Assembly (NCBI GenBank): GCA_026702615.1
Contig: JAPPBY010000033.1
Coordinates: 124,001-188,000 of the forward strand
Reading direction: 5' to 3'
Source: Chloroflexota bacterium
GTDB taxonomy: Bacteria > Chloroflexota > Dehalococcoidia > Tepidiformales > Tepidiformaceae
Length of the DNA: 64,000 nt
Part shown: positions 49,482 through 57,396 of the stretch, in pieces
How positions within the stretch are numbered: the stretch's first letter is position 1
How the letters are laid out: every line of letters begins with the position of its first letter
Program-made: the position numbers and the translations under genes
Notes under the pieces: model-generated
What the model saw: the letters and a program-made list of their open reading frames with translations, nothing else
Databases searched by the model: none
Told to the model about the DNA's origin: nothing

Positions 49482-51155
49482 GTGCTCAAACGAGGGCGTG
49501 GGCGTCCGCCTCATCCCGACATCCTCACTCCGGCGGAGTGGCGTGTCCTGCGCGAGATACGCACCGGCGCGACGAACGCGGAGATCGCCGTTCGCCTCGG
49601 CCTCAGCCTTGCGACGGTCAAGTTTCACATCAGGAACATCCGCAACAAGCTTGACCTGACGGAACGGGCGGAATTGGTCGCATGGCGTGGCGAGCCGCAG
49701 CCAGCATCACAACGAGCCGCGCGGCGCTGGATGCTGGCCCCGATTGGACTGCTCGTCGGTTTCTGGAAGCCGGTGTTGGCTGGTGCGGCGATCACGGTGG
49801 TCGGCGGGGGCGCAGTTGCCGCCGGATTCCTGGCCTACCTGATCGTGAACGACGGGGAGCCGGCGGCGAGCCCCGGGGACGAACCCGCCAGCGCCGCAAC
49901 CGTCAGCCCGACGCCCACTGTGGCGGAGGCGACCGCGCCACCTGCAGGACCCAGCCCCGGCGGAACCACAACGCCCGCACCAGCTGATACGCCCGCCGCC
50001 ACGGCTACATCTACGCCGGTTCCCACACCCGAGCCGACGACCGAAGCGACACCCACGCCTGCCGCAACTGGGGTGCCTGTAGCGACGCCGACCCCGGAGG
50101 CCAGAGAAGAGGGTGATCCGATTGTCACGTTCTGGGGGGACGTGCCGGATGAGGAGCGAGACACGCTGCGCGCCAGGGTGACCGACGTCATCCAGTTCTT
50201 CGACGAACGCTTCGGGATTCATGTGCCCAACCTTCCCATTCACATCGCGGCGGACGACGACGCTTGGGCAACAGCGCTGGGAGGACCGGTCGAACCCGTG
50301 GACCAGATTCACAAGGCCGCCTACCGGAACGGCGCCCTCTTCGTCCAGGCGACGCGAACTTTCGATTGGATCGAGAGGTTCTACTTCGAGGCGTTCCAGG
50401 AGCAGGCCGCAGAGGGCAGGGACCTCGGGCCCGAGTGGTTGAGCGAGGGCGCGGCGATGTACACAGCGCACCTCTTTCGCCACTGGAGGGGCGAGAAGAC
50501 ACTGGGGGACGCGCTTGCCTTGGTGACCTGGGCGGCAAGCTTCGACTCAACTCCCCTTGAGGACCTGGAACGGCAGTCGCCAACAGCGGCGGAATTGACA
50601 GGCGTGGAGACCGCATCCACCGCGACGCTGGCAGCCGAGTGGCTCGTTAGCCGGGCAGGTGAAGCCGCCCTGGTTGCGTACTACGAATCGCTGCCGAACA
50701 GCGAGAGCTGGGAGGAAGCGTTCGAGGACGCGTTCGGGCTTTCCCCGGGGGACGCCTATGAGGGAATCGCCGCCCATCGTGCGACGGTCCTCGTGGTGCG
50801 GCGGTCCGTTTCCGGGAGTATCCGCGGCCCGGACGACAATCCTGTCGATGCCACTCGTCTCTCCGTGTACGCGGTCCGTGTCGACGGCTCGGGCAGCGAA
50901 GGGGTGACCGTCGCCAGAAATGCCCGCTTTACGATTCGTCCACCGGACAGCACCTACCGGCTTCAGGTCACCAGATACTGCCCCCCAGAGTCCGTCGAGC
51001 TTGGGTGGTACGAGGAAGAGAGTGGTTTCACGAGGGAGGAGAGCGAAGCCACGCGGATCGTCGTGGACGGAAGAGACCTGAGCGGCATCGTCATCAGGCT
51101 TCCGGGCACGGTGCGGGAGCTTGTGCCCGAGTGTTTCGGGGAAGGCGAGTCGTGA
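49482..51155 (+). CDS. LuxR-type HTH - membrane - inactive peptidase-like sensor protein
   Basis: 557 residues from a GTG at 49482. Residues 13-70 are a LuxR HTH (LTPAEWRVLREIRTGATNAE, SLATVKFHIRNIRNKLDLT). Residues 84-122 are hydrophobic, giving one or two membrane helices. A Thr/Pro-rich linker (about 125-205) leads to an outside domain like the peptidase at 12662. At the HEXXH position the text is FEAFQ (F302-Q306), so both zinc His are lost, while the downstream Glu region is kept as EWLSEGAAMYTA (E322). The last 130 residues match the C-terminal Ig-like domain of the 12662 protein (VSGSIRGPDDNPVDATRLSV). It looks like a membrane-bound transcription factor with a peptidase-derived sensor (inference). 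Confidence 0.78.
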   Translation: MLKRGRGRPPHPDILTPAEWRVLREIRTGATNAEIAVRLGLSLATVKFHIRNIRNKLDLTERAELVAWRGEPQPASQRAARRWMLAPIGLLVGFWKPVLAGAAITVVGGGAVAAGFLAYLIVNDGEPAASPGDEPASAATVSPTPTVAEATAPPAGPSPGGTTTPAPADTPAATATSTPVPTPEPTTEATPTPAATGVPVATPTPEAREEGDPIVTFWGDVPDEERDTLRARVTDVIQFFDERFGIHVPNLPIHIAADDDAWATALGGPVEPVDQIHKAAYRNGALFVQATRTFDWIERFYFEAFQEQAAEGRDLGPEWLSEGAAMYTAHLFRHWRGEKTLGDALALVTWAASFDSTPLEDLERQSPTAAELTGVETASTATLAAEWLVSRAGEAALVAYYESLPNSESWEEAFEDAFGLSPGDAYEGIAAHRATVLVVRRSVSGSIRGPDDNPVDATRLSVYAVRVDGSGSEGVTVARNARFTIRPPDSTYRLQVTRYCPPESVELGWYEEESGFTREESEATRIVVDGRDLSGIVIRLPGTVRELVPECFGEGES

Positions 51156-51272
51156 GGTCTGTCCCGATTCGGAGCTCGTGCGCGGGCCCGGCGTTCGCAT
51201 AGCCCCTCTGAACATCGGCGCTATACTGAGCCTGCGTGGCGACGAAGCCACGCGCGAAGGGCGGACGGGCCT

Positions 51273-52727
51273 TTGAGCGACGGCGGCGACCATCCACGGG
51301 AGGCCTGTGGCGTCTTCGGCGTCTACGGCCCGGGAGAGGACGTCGCTCGGCTCACCTTCTACGGCCTCTACTCACTCCAGCACCGCGGCCAGGAGAGCGC
51401 CGGCATCGCCACGAGCGATGGCGGTCCGGTACGGCTGCGTACAGGTATGGGGCTGGTGTCGCACGTGTTCGACGAGCCGGACCTGGCGCGCCTCCAGGGG
51501 CACATCGCCATCGGACACACGCGCTACAGCACCGCGGGTGGGTCGCTGGCGCGGAACGCGCAGCCGATCGTCGTGCGCGACCGGGAAAGCGGCTCGGAGA
51601 TTGCGGTCGCGCACAACGGCAATCTCGTGAACGCCAACGTGCTGCGCGAGGACGTCGCGGCGATGGGCGTCGAGCTGCACGGCACGGCCGACACGGAGCT
51701 GATCGCGCACCTGCTGACGCTGGCGCCCGCGGGTACCTGGGAGGAGCGCTTCCACTACGTGATGCGGCGCGTGAGCGGGGCGTACTCGCTGACGATCATG
51801 ACGCCAGACACGCTTTTCGCCGTGCGCGACCCGCTGGGCGTTCGCCCGCTCTGCCTGGGACGGCTGGGCGACGGCTGGATCGCGGCCTCGGAGACGTGCG
51901 CGCTTGAGCACCTGGGGGCGACGATCGAGCGGGAGGTGGAGCCGGGCGAGGTAGTCCAGATCGACGAGACGGGGATTCGCAGCTTCTTCCCGCTGGGGCA
52001 GTCGGAGCGGACGGCGGGGTGCACGCTGGAGTACGTCTACTTCGCGCGGCCCGACAGCCGCCTCTCGGGCGAGCTGATCTACCTGGCGCGGGAGCGGCTG
52101 GGCGAGGAGCTGGCCAAGGAGCAGCCGGCTCCGCCGAGCGCGGACCTCGTGATCGGCGTGCCCGATTCGGGCATCCCGGCGGCGATCGGGTTCGCGCGGG
52201 AGGCGGGGCTGCCGTATCGCGACGGGCTCGTGAAGAACCGCTACGTGGGACGGACGTTCATCCAGCCGGATCAGCGCATCCGCGACGCAGGTGTGGCGCT
52301 GAAGCTGAACGCGATGCGGGAGGTCCTGGAAGGACGGCGGGTGGTGGTGGTGGACGACTCGATCGTGCGGGGCACGACGAAACCGCGCGTGATGGAACTG
52401 CTGCGGCGGGCGGGGGCGAAGGAGGTGCACGTGCGCATCGCCTCGCCGCCGATCATCGCGCCCTGTCACCTCGGGGTGGACATGGCGACGCGGTCGGAGC
52501 TGATCGCGGCGAATAACACGGTGGCGGAGATCCGCGAGCACATCGCCGCGGACTCGCTGGGCTACCTGAGCGTCGAAGGGCTGGTGCGGTCGACGCGCCG
52601 GCCGGGGGACTCGCTCTGCAACGGCTGCTTCACTGACCGCTACCCGATGGACGTGCAGGACCAGTTGCCACTGGTGGCCCCCCGGCAGGAGCGCGAGCTG
52701 GCGCCGACGCGGTCTACCTCCGGCTGA
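51273..52727 (+). CDS. purF: Amidophosphoribosyltransferase
   Basis: 484 residues from a TTG at 51273 with AAGGGCGG upstream. No ATG or GTG fits: the family needs a short propeptide before the nucleophile, and here MSDGGDHPREA precedes C12 in ACGVFGVYG. Glutaminase motifs LQHRGQESAGIA and GHTRYSTAG follow. The PRPP site is VVVVDDSIVRGTT. Zinc/Fe-S-type Cys occur (SLCNGCFT). It commits PRPP to purine synthesis, using glutamine nitrogen. TATACT at 51222-51227 is a likely -10 box. Confidence 0.95.
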   Translation: MSDGGDHPREACGVFGVYGPGEDVARLTFYGLYSLQHRGQESAGIATSDGGPVRLRTGMGLVSHVFDEPDLARLQGHIAIGHTRYSTAGGSLARNAQPIVVRDRESGSEIAVAHNGNLVNANVLREDVAAMGVELHGTADTELIAHLLTLAPAGTWEERFHYVMRRVSGAYSLTIMTPDTLFAVRDPLGVRPLCLGRLGDGWIAASETCALEHLGATIEREVEPGEVVQIDETGIRSFFPLGQSERTAGCTLEYVYFARPDSRLSGELIYLARERLGEELAKEQPAPPSADLVIGVPDSGIPAAIGFAREAGLPYRDGLVKNRYVGRTFIQPDQRIRDAGVALKLNAMREVLEGRRVVVVDDSIVRGTTKPRVMELLRRAGAKEVHVRIASPPIIAPCHLGVDMATRSELIAANNTVAEIREHIAADSLGYLSVEGLVRSTRRPGDSLCNGCFTDRYPMDVQDQLPLVAPRQERELAPTRSTSG

Positions 52728-52757
52728 CCAAGCCGGTCACAACCCGAAGGGACAGGC

Positions 52758-53171
52758 ATGGGCGCCTCTGAGGTATCGACGGGAGCGGCGCGGCTGACGG
52801 CCGCCTACCCGCAGCTGTTCACGGGCAGCATGGAGCGTGCGGCCGAGTTCTACCGCGAGCAACTGGGTTTCGAGGTTCGCTTCCTGTTCGGCGACCCGCC
52901 CGTGTACGCACAGTTCTCGCGGGACGCAGTGCGGCTGAACATGCGCCTCGTCCAGGCTCCCGTGCTCGACCGCGAGGCGGCCGAGCGAGGCGAGCTGCTG
53001 GCCGCCTACCTGGAGGTCGACGATGTCGAGGGGCTGTACCGCGAGTACGCCGGCCGCGACGTCGACTTCCGCCGACCGCTTGAGACGAAGCCGTGGGGAC
53101 TCACCGGCTTCATCGTCCGGGACCCGGACGGAAACCTGCTCAACTTCTCCGAACCGGCGGGCCCGGCCTAG
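52758..53171 (+). CDS. VOC-superfamily (glyoxalase/bleomycin-resistance-like) protein
   Basis: 137 residues from the ATG at 52758. PQLFTGSMERAAEFYREQLG and FEVRFLFGDPPVYAQFSRDA, then AAYLEVDDVEGLYREYAG and TGFIVRDPDGNLLNF, are the paired beta-alpha-beta modules of the VOC fold. A metal-binding Glu fits AYLEVDD. Substrate cannot be told. Its stop overlaps the convergent oxygenase-like gene by 4 bases. Confidence 0.85.
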   Translation: MGASEVSTGAARLTAAYPQLFTGSMERAAEFYREQLGFEVRFLFGDPPVYAQFSRDAVRLNMRLVQAPVLDREAAERGELLAAYLEVDDVEGLYREYAGRDVDFRRPLETKPWGLTGFIVRDPDGNLLNFSEPAGPA

Positions 53172-54520
53172 CGCTCAAGGTAGGGCTCGAGGAGCTGCGG
53201 CACGCGCAGGTGCTCGGGGATGCGCTCGGGGCCGATCGCGCGGTCGAGGGTTTCGGCGCAGTGCCAGATGCGACGCTCCTGGTAGCTGACGGGGATACCG
53301 ATGAGGCCCGGAGAGTCGAGCGACTTCTGCATGGGCGTCATGTTGCGGGTGTCCTCCTCCATCACGACCGTGCGCTGGTGGAGGCGGTCGGCGCGCATCT
53401 GGACGATGGCGGGGTCGTCGTCGTCGCCCCAGTCGTTCATGAAGGTGACCCACTCGAAAAGCGTGTGGCCGATATCGATGGGCCAGCAGAGGAGGAAGGG
53501 CATACCCGTCGTGCCCACGGGGGTGATGAGGTTGGGGAAGATGCTGAAGGCGGTGCTGGTGCAGCTGACCATGGGGACGACGGTGTCGATCTCGCGAATG
53601 GGACCCATATCGCCGAAGCCACCCATCATGCCCCCGGGCTTCCAGTCGAGGGCGTCCTCCATTCCGGAAGCGGCAGCGGCGCGCTTGGTGATGGGGGTGA
53701 TCATGCGCGAGTGACCGTGGGGGAAGAGCCCCATGGTGGCGCCCCGCTGGTCGAGCATGGTGACGCCTTCCTTCTGGTGGATGTGCTTGAAGTGGTAGAC
53801 CTCCTGGAAGGCTTCGACCGTGACCTTCCAGTTGCAGCTGATGACCAGCGAGTCTTTCTCGAAGAGGCGGAGATTCTCTCCCTGGAACTGGGCCATCTGG
53901 CGGGCGATGGGGCCGAGCCACTCGATGAGGGGCATGGCGTCGGGGTCCTGGTTCACGAAGACCCAGCCGTCCCAGACCTCGCAGCGGTACTCGGTGAGGC
54001 TGCGGTCCTCGTAGGGGATGGCGTCGAGCTGTTCGCCGAAGGGCACGGCGACGAGGTGGCCGTTCGTGTCGTAGGCCCAGCCGCGGCGCTGGCAGCGGAG
54101 GACGCCATCGGGGAGGGTGCGGCGGGGGAAGTGCTGCTGGCGGAAGAGCGTCCCCGGAGCGTCGAACTCGACCTCGGTCCGGAGATCGCTATCGTCATGC
54201 CAGGGCACGAGGGGGGCGCTGTTGGGGCTCTCGTTGCGGAAGGCGCGGATGCGCATGTCCGCGTCGCGGACGAGGACGACGGGCGTATCGCGAAGCGACT
54301 CCCAGACCCAGTAGCTGCCGACTTCGGGCAGGTCCTCCTGGCGTCCGGCAAAGAGCCAGGTTCGGGGCCAGTGGTACTTCTGCTCAAGCTCGAAGAAGGC
54401 GGGGTCGGTATAGCGGCCGCCGGGGATGTCGGGGAACTTGGGGAAACCCTCTGGGGGACCCTCGCGGGAGAACTCGTAGCGGATCTCGTTCTTCAGCTGC
54501 TCGATGAGCGCGTCTTCCAT
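53168..54520 (-). CDS. Ring-hydroxylating oxygenase alpha-subunit homologue with degenerate Rieske site (paralogue 2)
   Basis: 450 residues, clearly paralogous to the protein at 8796 over the whole length (LIEQLKNEIRYEFSREGPPE at the N-terminus). The first Rieske motif is NESPNS instead of NxCxHxG (S98, N100). The second is LRCQRRGW, keeping C143 but with Arg at the His position (R146). Three of four [2Fe-2S] ligands are therefore missing. The mononuclear-iron His pair is intact in VYHFKHIHQ, and EEDTRNMTPMQKSL carries the probable Asp. GGAGG 8 bases upstream of the ATG. Stands alone between a VOC gene and an ArsC-like gene. Confidence 0.82.
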   Translation of the reverse strand: MEDALIEQLKNEIRYEFSREGPPEGFPKFPDIPGGRYTDPAFFELEQKYHWPRTWLFAGRQEDLPEVGSYWVWESLRDTPVVLVRDADMRIRAFRNESPNSAPLVPWHDDSDLRTEVEFDAPGTLFRQQHFPRRTLPDGVLRCQRRGWAYDTNGHLVAVPFGEQLDAIPYEDRSLTEYRCEVWDGWVFVNQDPDAMPLIEWLGPIARQMAQFQGENLRLFEKDSLVISCNWKVTVEAFQEVYHFKHIHQKEGVTMLDQRGATMGLFPHGHSRMITPITKRAAAASGMEDALDWKPGGMMGGFGDMGPIREIDTVVPMVSCTSTAFSIFPNLITPVGTTGMPFLLCWPIDIGHTLFEWVTFMNDWGDDDDPAIVQMRADRLHQRTVVMEEDTRNMTPMQKSLDSPGLIGIPVSYQERRIWHCAETLDRAIGPERIPEHLRVPQLLEPYLER

Positions 54521-54624
54521 CTGGGGGCCTCCGGGGGCACAACGCAGGGCGATTCACGCCATGCGCAGGTAGCGTGGCAGAGCGGCAGAAGGGGGTCAAC
54601 GACTCGAAAGGGATGGGGCGCAGG

Positions 54625-55056
54625 CTATTCCAGCTCCGCTGCCAGCAGCTCGCGGCTGAACTTGCCGATGGCGTCACGGATGCCGCGGAAGACGTCCGTC
54701 ATTTCCTCGTCGTTCATCCAGGGATAGTCGGGGTCTTCGAACGCGCGATGGAGCGTTCGCCTGGCGCGGGGGAAGACGGGGCAGACCTCGCGGGCGGCGT
54801 CGCAGACGGTCAGGACCAGGTCGAAGTCGGCGTCGAGGTAGCGGTCGACGTGGTCGGAGGTGTGCCCGGAGATGTCGATACCGACCTCGGCCATGACGTG
54901 AATGGCGATCGGGTGAACGGTCTTGGGTTGGGTGCCGGCGCTCGACACGGCGACCCGGTCCCCGCCCAGCCACTGCAGCCAGCCGTGCGCCATCTGGGAG
55001 CGGGCGCGGTTTCCGGTGCAGATCACCAGCAGGCGAAACGGTTCGGCGCTTTCCAT
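54625..55056 (-). CDS. arsC: Thioredoxin-coupled arsenate reductase / low-molecular-weight phosphatase
   Basis: 143 residues. P-loop VICTGNRARSQMAHGWLQW has the C-x5-R signature. VSSAGTQPKTVHPIAIHVMA and HTSDHVDRYL follow. Resolving Cys occur in LTVCDAAREVCPVFP, and the Asp general acid in FEDPDYPWM. Reduces arsenate to arsenite using thioredoxin in ArsC of this type. No arsenite pump or ArsR is in the window, so a phosphatase role remains possible. GGAGG precedes the ATG. Confidence 0.85.
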   Translation of the reverse strand: MESAEPFRLLVICTGNRARSQMAHGWLQWLGGDRVAVSSAGTQPKTVHPIAIHVMAEVGIDISGHTSDHVDRYLDADFDLVLTVCDAAREVCPVFPRARRTLHRAFEDPDYPWMNDEEMTDVFRGIRDAIGKFSRELLAAELE

Positions 55057-55185
55057 GGGGCCTCCGGGAACAGACGAGCGGGGATGGGCATCCAGCGTGA
55101 CAGGGCCCAGCGATAACGGTCAACGGCTACGGGGTTGCGCGCGTCCGTATCATCGTGAGCGCCAGCTGAACGCGAGGAGGACGCA

Positions 55186-55602
55186 ATGGCCAGCTTCGAG
55201 GACGTGAACATCGACGACGAGCTGGAGCCGCTGGACCGCACGCCGACCGAGGACGACGCGCTCCGCTTCATGGGGCAGGACCCGGCGACGAAGAGCCGCT
55301 TCAGCGACTCGGCGACCGCGCAGCGCGAGGGCTTCCGGGGGGCGGTGGTGCCAGGGCTGATGAAACTGGCGTGGATCACGAGCTACGCGAGCGACTGGGC
55401 GGGGCAGGGAGCAACAGTTCGGAGCGTACGCGTCGCGTACCGGCGGCCCGATTTCGCGGGGAACCCGCTCATGGTCGCGGGGCGGGTGGTGGACAAGCGG
55501 GAGGAGGAGGGCCGGAAGCTCGTGGACCTGGAAGTGGTCACGCTGATGGAAGACGGGCAGCCCTCGGTGCGGGGAAACGTGCAGGTGGAGTTCGACGCCT
55601 AG
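55186..55602 (+). CDS. MaoC-like hot-dog-fold protein
   Basis: 138 residues. FSDSATAQREGFRGAVVPGL and MLKLAW-like helix text, then SVRVAYRRPDFAGNPLMVAG, fit the MaoC/hydratase hot-dog fold. In active hydratases the catalytic Asp and His lie in a DxNxxH segment; here the text is GQDPATKSRFSDS, with the Asp kept and no His. It may bind acyl-CoA without hydrating it. AGGAGGACGC precedes the ATG; followed by the MmcQ-like gene by 13 bases. Confidence 0.78.
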   Translation: MASFEDVNIDDELEPLDRTPTEDDALRFMGQDPATKSRFSDSATAQREGFRGAVVPGLMKLAWITSYASDWAGQGATVRSVRVAYRRPDFAGNPLMVAGRVVDKREEEGRKLVDLEVVTLMEDGQPSVRGNVQVEFDA

Positions 55603-55615
55603 GGGACTCGTCGAG

Positions 55616-55990
55616 ATGGGAGACGCGGCGGCGACGCTGGAGCAGGTGCGGACGATCTGCCTCGCGCTGCCGGAGGCGGAGGAGAAGGAGGCGTGGGGCA
55701 TGCCCACGTTCCGGGTTCGGGGGAAGCTGTTCGCGCATTTCGCCGACAACCACCACGGGGACGGGCGCGTGGCGCTCTGGCTGAAGCCGGAGCCGGGTGC
55801 TCGGGATCTGCTGGTGGAGGCGGCGCCGGAACGATTCTTCGTGCCGGCCTACGTCGGGCCGCGGGGATGGGTGGGGCTACGGGTAGACGGGGAGGTGGAC
55901 TGGGACGAGGTGGTGGATCTGGTCGAGGGCTCGTGGCGGCAGATCGCGCCGAAGCGGGTGGCGGCGGCGTTCGACTCGGCCCGGTCCTAG
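55616..55990 (+). CDS. MmcQ/YjbR family protein
   Basis: 124 residues. ICLALPEAEEKEAWGMPTFR, GKLFAHFADNHHGDGRVALW, LKPEPGARDLLVEAAPERFF and VGPRGWVGLRVDGEVDWDEV are the standard CyaY-like, DNA-binding-fold pattern of this family. Molecular function is not settled. Last 4 bases overlap the convergent membrane-protein gene. Confidence 0.88.
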   Translation: MGDAAATLEQVRTICLALPEAEEKEAWGMPTFRVRGKLFAHFADNHHGDGRVALWLKPEPGARDLLVEAAPERFFVPAYVGPRGWVGLRVDGEVDWDEVVDLVEGSWRQIAPKRVAAAFDSARS

Positions 55991-56364
55991 CGGGGCCAGC
56001 CGCCCAGCCCCAGCCAGACGCCGACCGACGCGGCGATGGAGATGACGACGAGGGACACCCCGACCCAGAAGAGGGAAGCGCCCTGCCCTACGAGGCCGGG
56101 AGTGCCGCGGCGGCGTGCGGCGATAGTGCTGAGCACAACTCCGGGGAGCACAAGCGCCAGCCAGGCGATGGAGGCGCTGAAGAGCACGATCGACCAGACG
56201 CGCAGGGCGTGCCTTGCGACGTTCTCGGCAGTGGCGTTGAAGGCGCCCCCCCAGGCGGCGAAGGCAAGCGCCAGCGGAACGATCACGGCAATGATGACGG
56301 CCCACTGCCAGAGCGGGCCGAGGAGCACGCGTCGCGCACCACGGGGAGCCGTGACCCTCGTCAT
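55987..56364 (-). CDS. Small membrane protein, three helices
   Basis: 125 residues from the ATG at 56364; a GTG at 56370 is the alternative. Three hydrophobic segments: WAVIIAVIVPLALAFAAWGG, WSIVLFSASIAWLALVLPGV and LFWVGVSLVVISIAASVGVW. A basic N-terminus (TRVTAPRGARRVLLG) suggests it is inside. No family recognised. Next to HU but with a 95-base gap. Confidence 0.6.
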   Translation of the reverse strand: MTRVTAPRGARRVLLGPLWQWAVIIAVIVPLALAFAAWGGAFNATAENVARHALRVWSIVLFSASIAWLALVLPGVVLSTIAARRRGTPGLVGQGASLFWVGVSLVVISIAASVGVWLGLGGWPR

Positions 56365-56459
56365 GGTCACGATGGTACCGCCGACCGGGGTTGTGGGGAG
56401 AGGAGTGGCCGAGGCGGCCCCGGCATATGGATGGAGCCGCCCCGAGCCAGTGGTAGCGC

Positions 56460-56747
56460 CTAGATGGAGTCCTTCAGGTTCTTGGCGGCCTTGAAGGCTG
56501 GCGCGCGCTTGGCGGCTATCTGGATGGTCGCGCCGGTGGCGGGGTTGCGGCCCATGCGGGCGCCCCGCTCACGCGTCTCGAACTTGCCGAAGCCGCCGAT
56601 AGAGACCTCGCCACCACCCTGGAGCTCGCCTGCGATGAGGCCCTGCCCGGGAACGGTGCTGAAGATCGCATCGACGACCTCAGCAGCCTTGGCTTGCGTG
56701 ATCTCGGTCTTCCTGGCCAGTGCGGCCACCATCTCGGTCTTGTTCAT
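56460..56747 (-). CDS. hup: HU-family DNA-binding protein
   Basis: 95 residues. MNKTEMVAALARKTEITQAK, GGGEVSIGGFGKFETRERGA and RMGRNPATGATIQIAAKRAP are the canonical HU/IHF blocks, with the intercalating Pro in GRNPATG. CAGGAGGGC precedes the ATG at a good distance. It bends and compacts DNA as a dimer. Single-gene unit. Confidence 0.95.
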   Translation of the reverse strand: MNKTEMVAALARKTEITQAKAAEVVDAIFSTVPGQGLIAGELQGGGEVSIGGFGKFETRERGARMGRNPATGATIQIAAKRAPAFKAAKNLKDSI

Positions 56748-56925
56748 GGCAATCTGCCCTCCTGAACAGTCGAAACTGGTAAGAGACTATAGCGCATTAG
56801 CGCTTTCGTCACCTGCCTTCGCCAACTGTCGGGGGAGGAAGGGAGCGGCTGGGGGGAGGCGCGGGTATCATCTGCGGCTGCCGCGGGGGCGGGCCGAGCC
56901 CCCCGGCGGCTGGAGGGAACCAGGC

Positions 56926-57393
56926 GTGCGACCGACGAGCGACGAGCTGATCGTGGGCATACGCAACGTGCTCGAGGACGTGCTCATCCCGGAGCTGCAA
57001 TCGGACTGGGCGCAGGCGATGGGCACGCAGATGGCGCTCATGCTGCAGCACCTGGAGGGACGGGCGGATCGCGAGCCGGACTTCCTGGCGGGCGAGAACG
57101 CGAAGCTCGAGGGCGTGCTGGCGAAGGCGAACGCCGCCCTGGGAGACGATGCGGTGGCGGCGCCGGCGCCCCCCGCGGAGGCGGGGCTGGAGGGGCTGCG
57201 CGAGCACAACGAGGCCCTGCGCCAGGCAATCACCGACGCTATCCACGCCGCCTACGAGCAGGGCGAATACGGCTTCCACGACCTTCCCGCGGACCGGCTC
57301 GGGATCACGGAAGACCTGATGGAGATCGCGACGCGGCAGGCGGAGTTCTGGCAGCCGATCGGGTTCACCTATCCGGGAAGGCAGCGGAGGTAG
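56926..57393 (+). CDS. Hypothetical protein linked to an APH-like kinase
   Basis: 155 residues from a GTG at 56926 with GGAGG about 10 bases upstream. Almost entirely helical (PTSDELIVGIRNVLEDVLIP, then AQAMGTQMALMLQHLEG), with an Ala/Pro-rich linker in the middle. The stop is 3 bases before the APH-like start, so the two are coupled. This pairing is common in acyl-CoA-metabolising bacteria, but no activity is known to me. Confidence 0.68.
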   Translation: MRPTSDELIVGIRNVLEDVLIPELQSDWAQAMGTQMALMLQHLEGRADREPDFLAGENAKLEGVLAKANAALGDDAVAAPAPPAEAGLEGLREHNEALRQAITDAIHAAYEQGEYGFHDLPADRLGITEDLMEIATRQAEFWQPIGFTYPGRQRR

Positions 57394-57396
57394 GCG

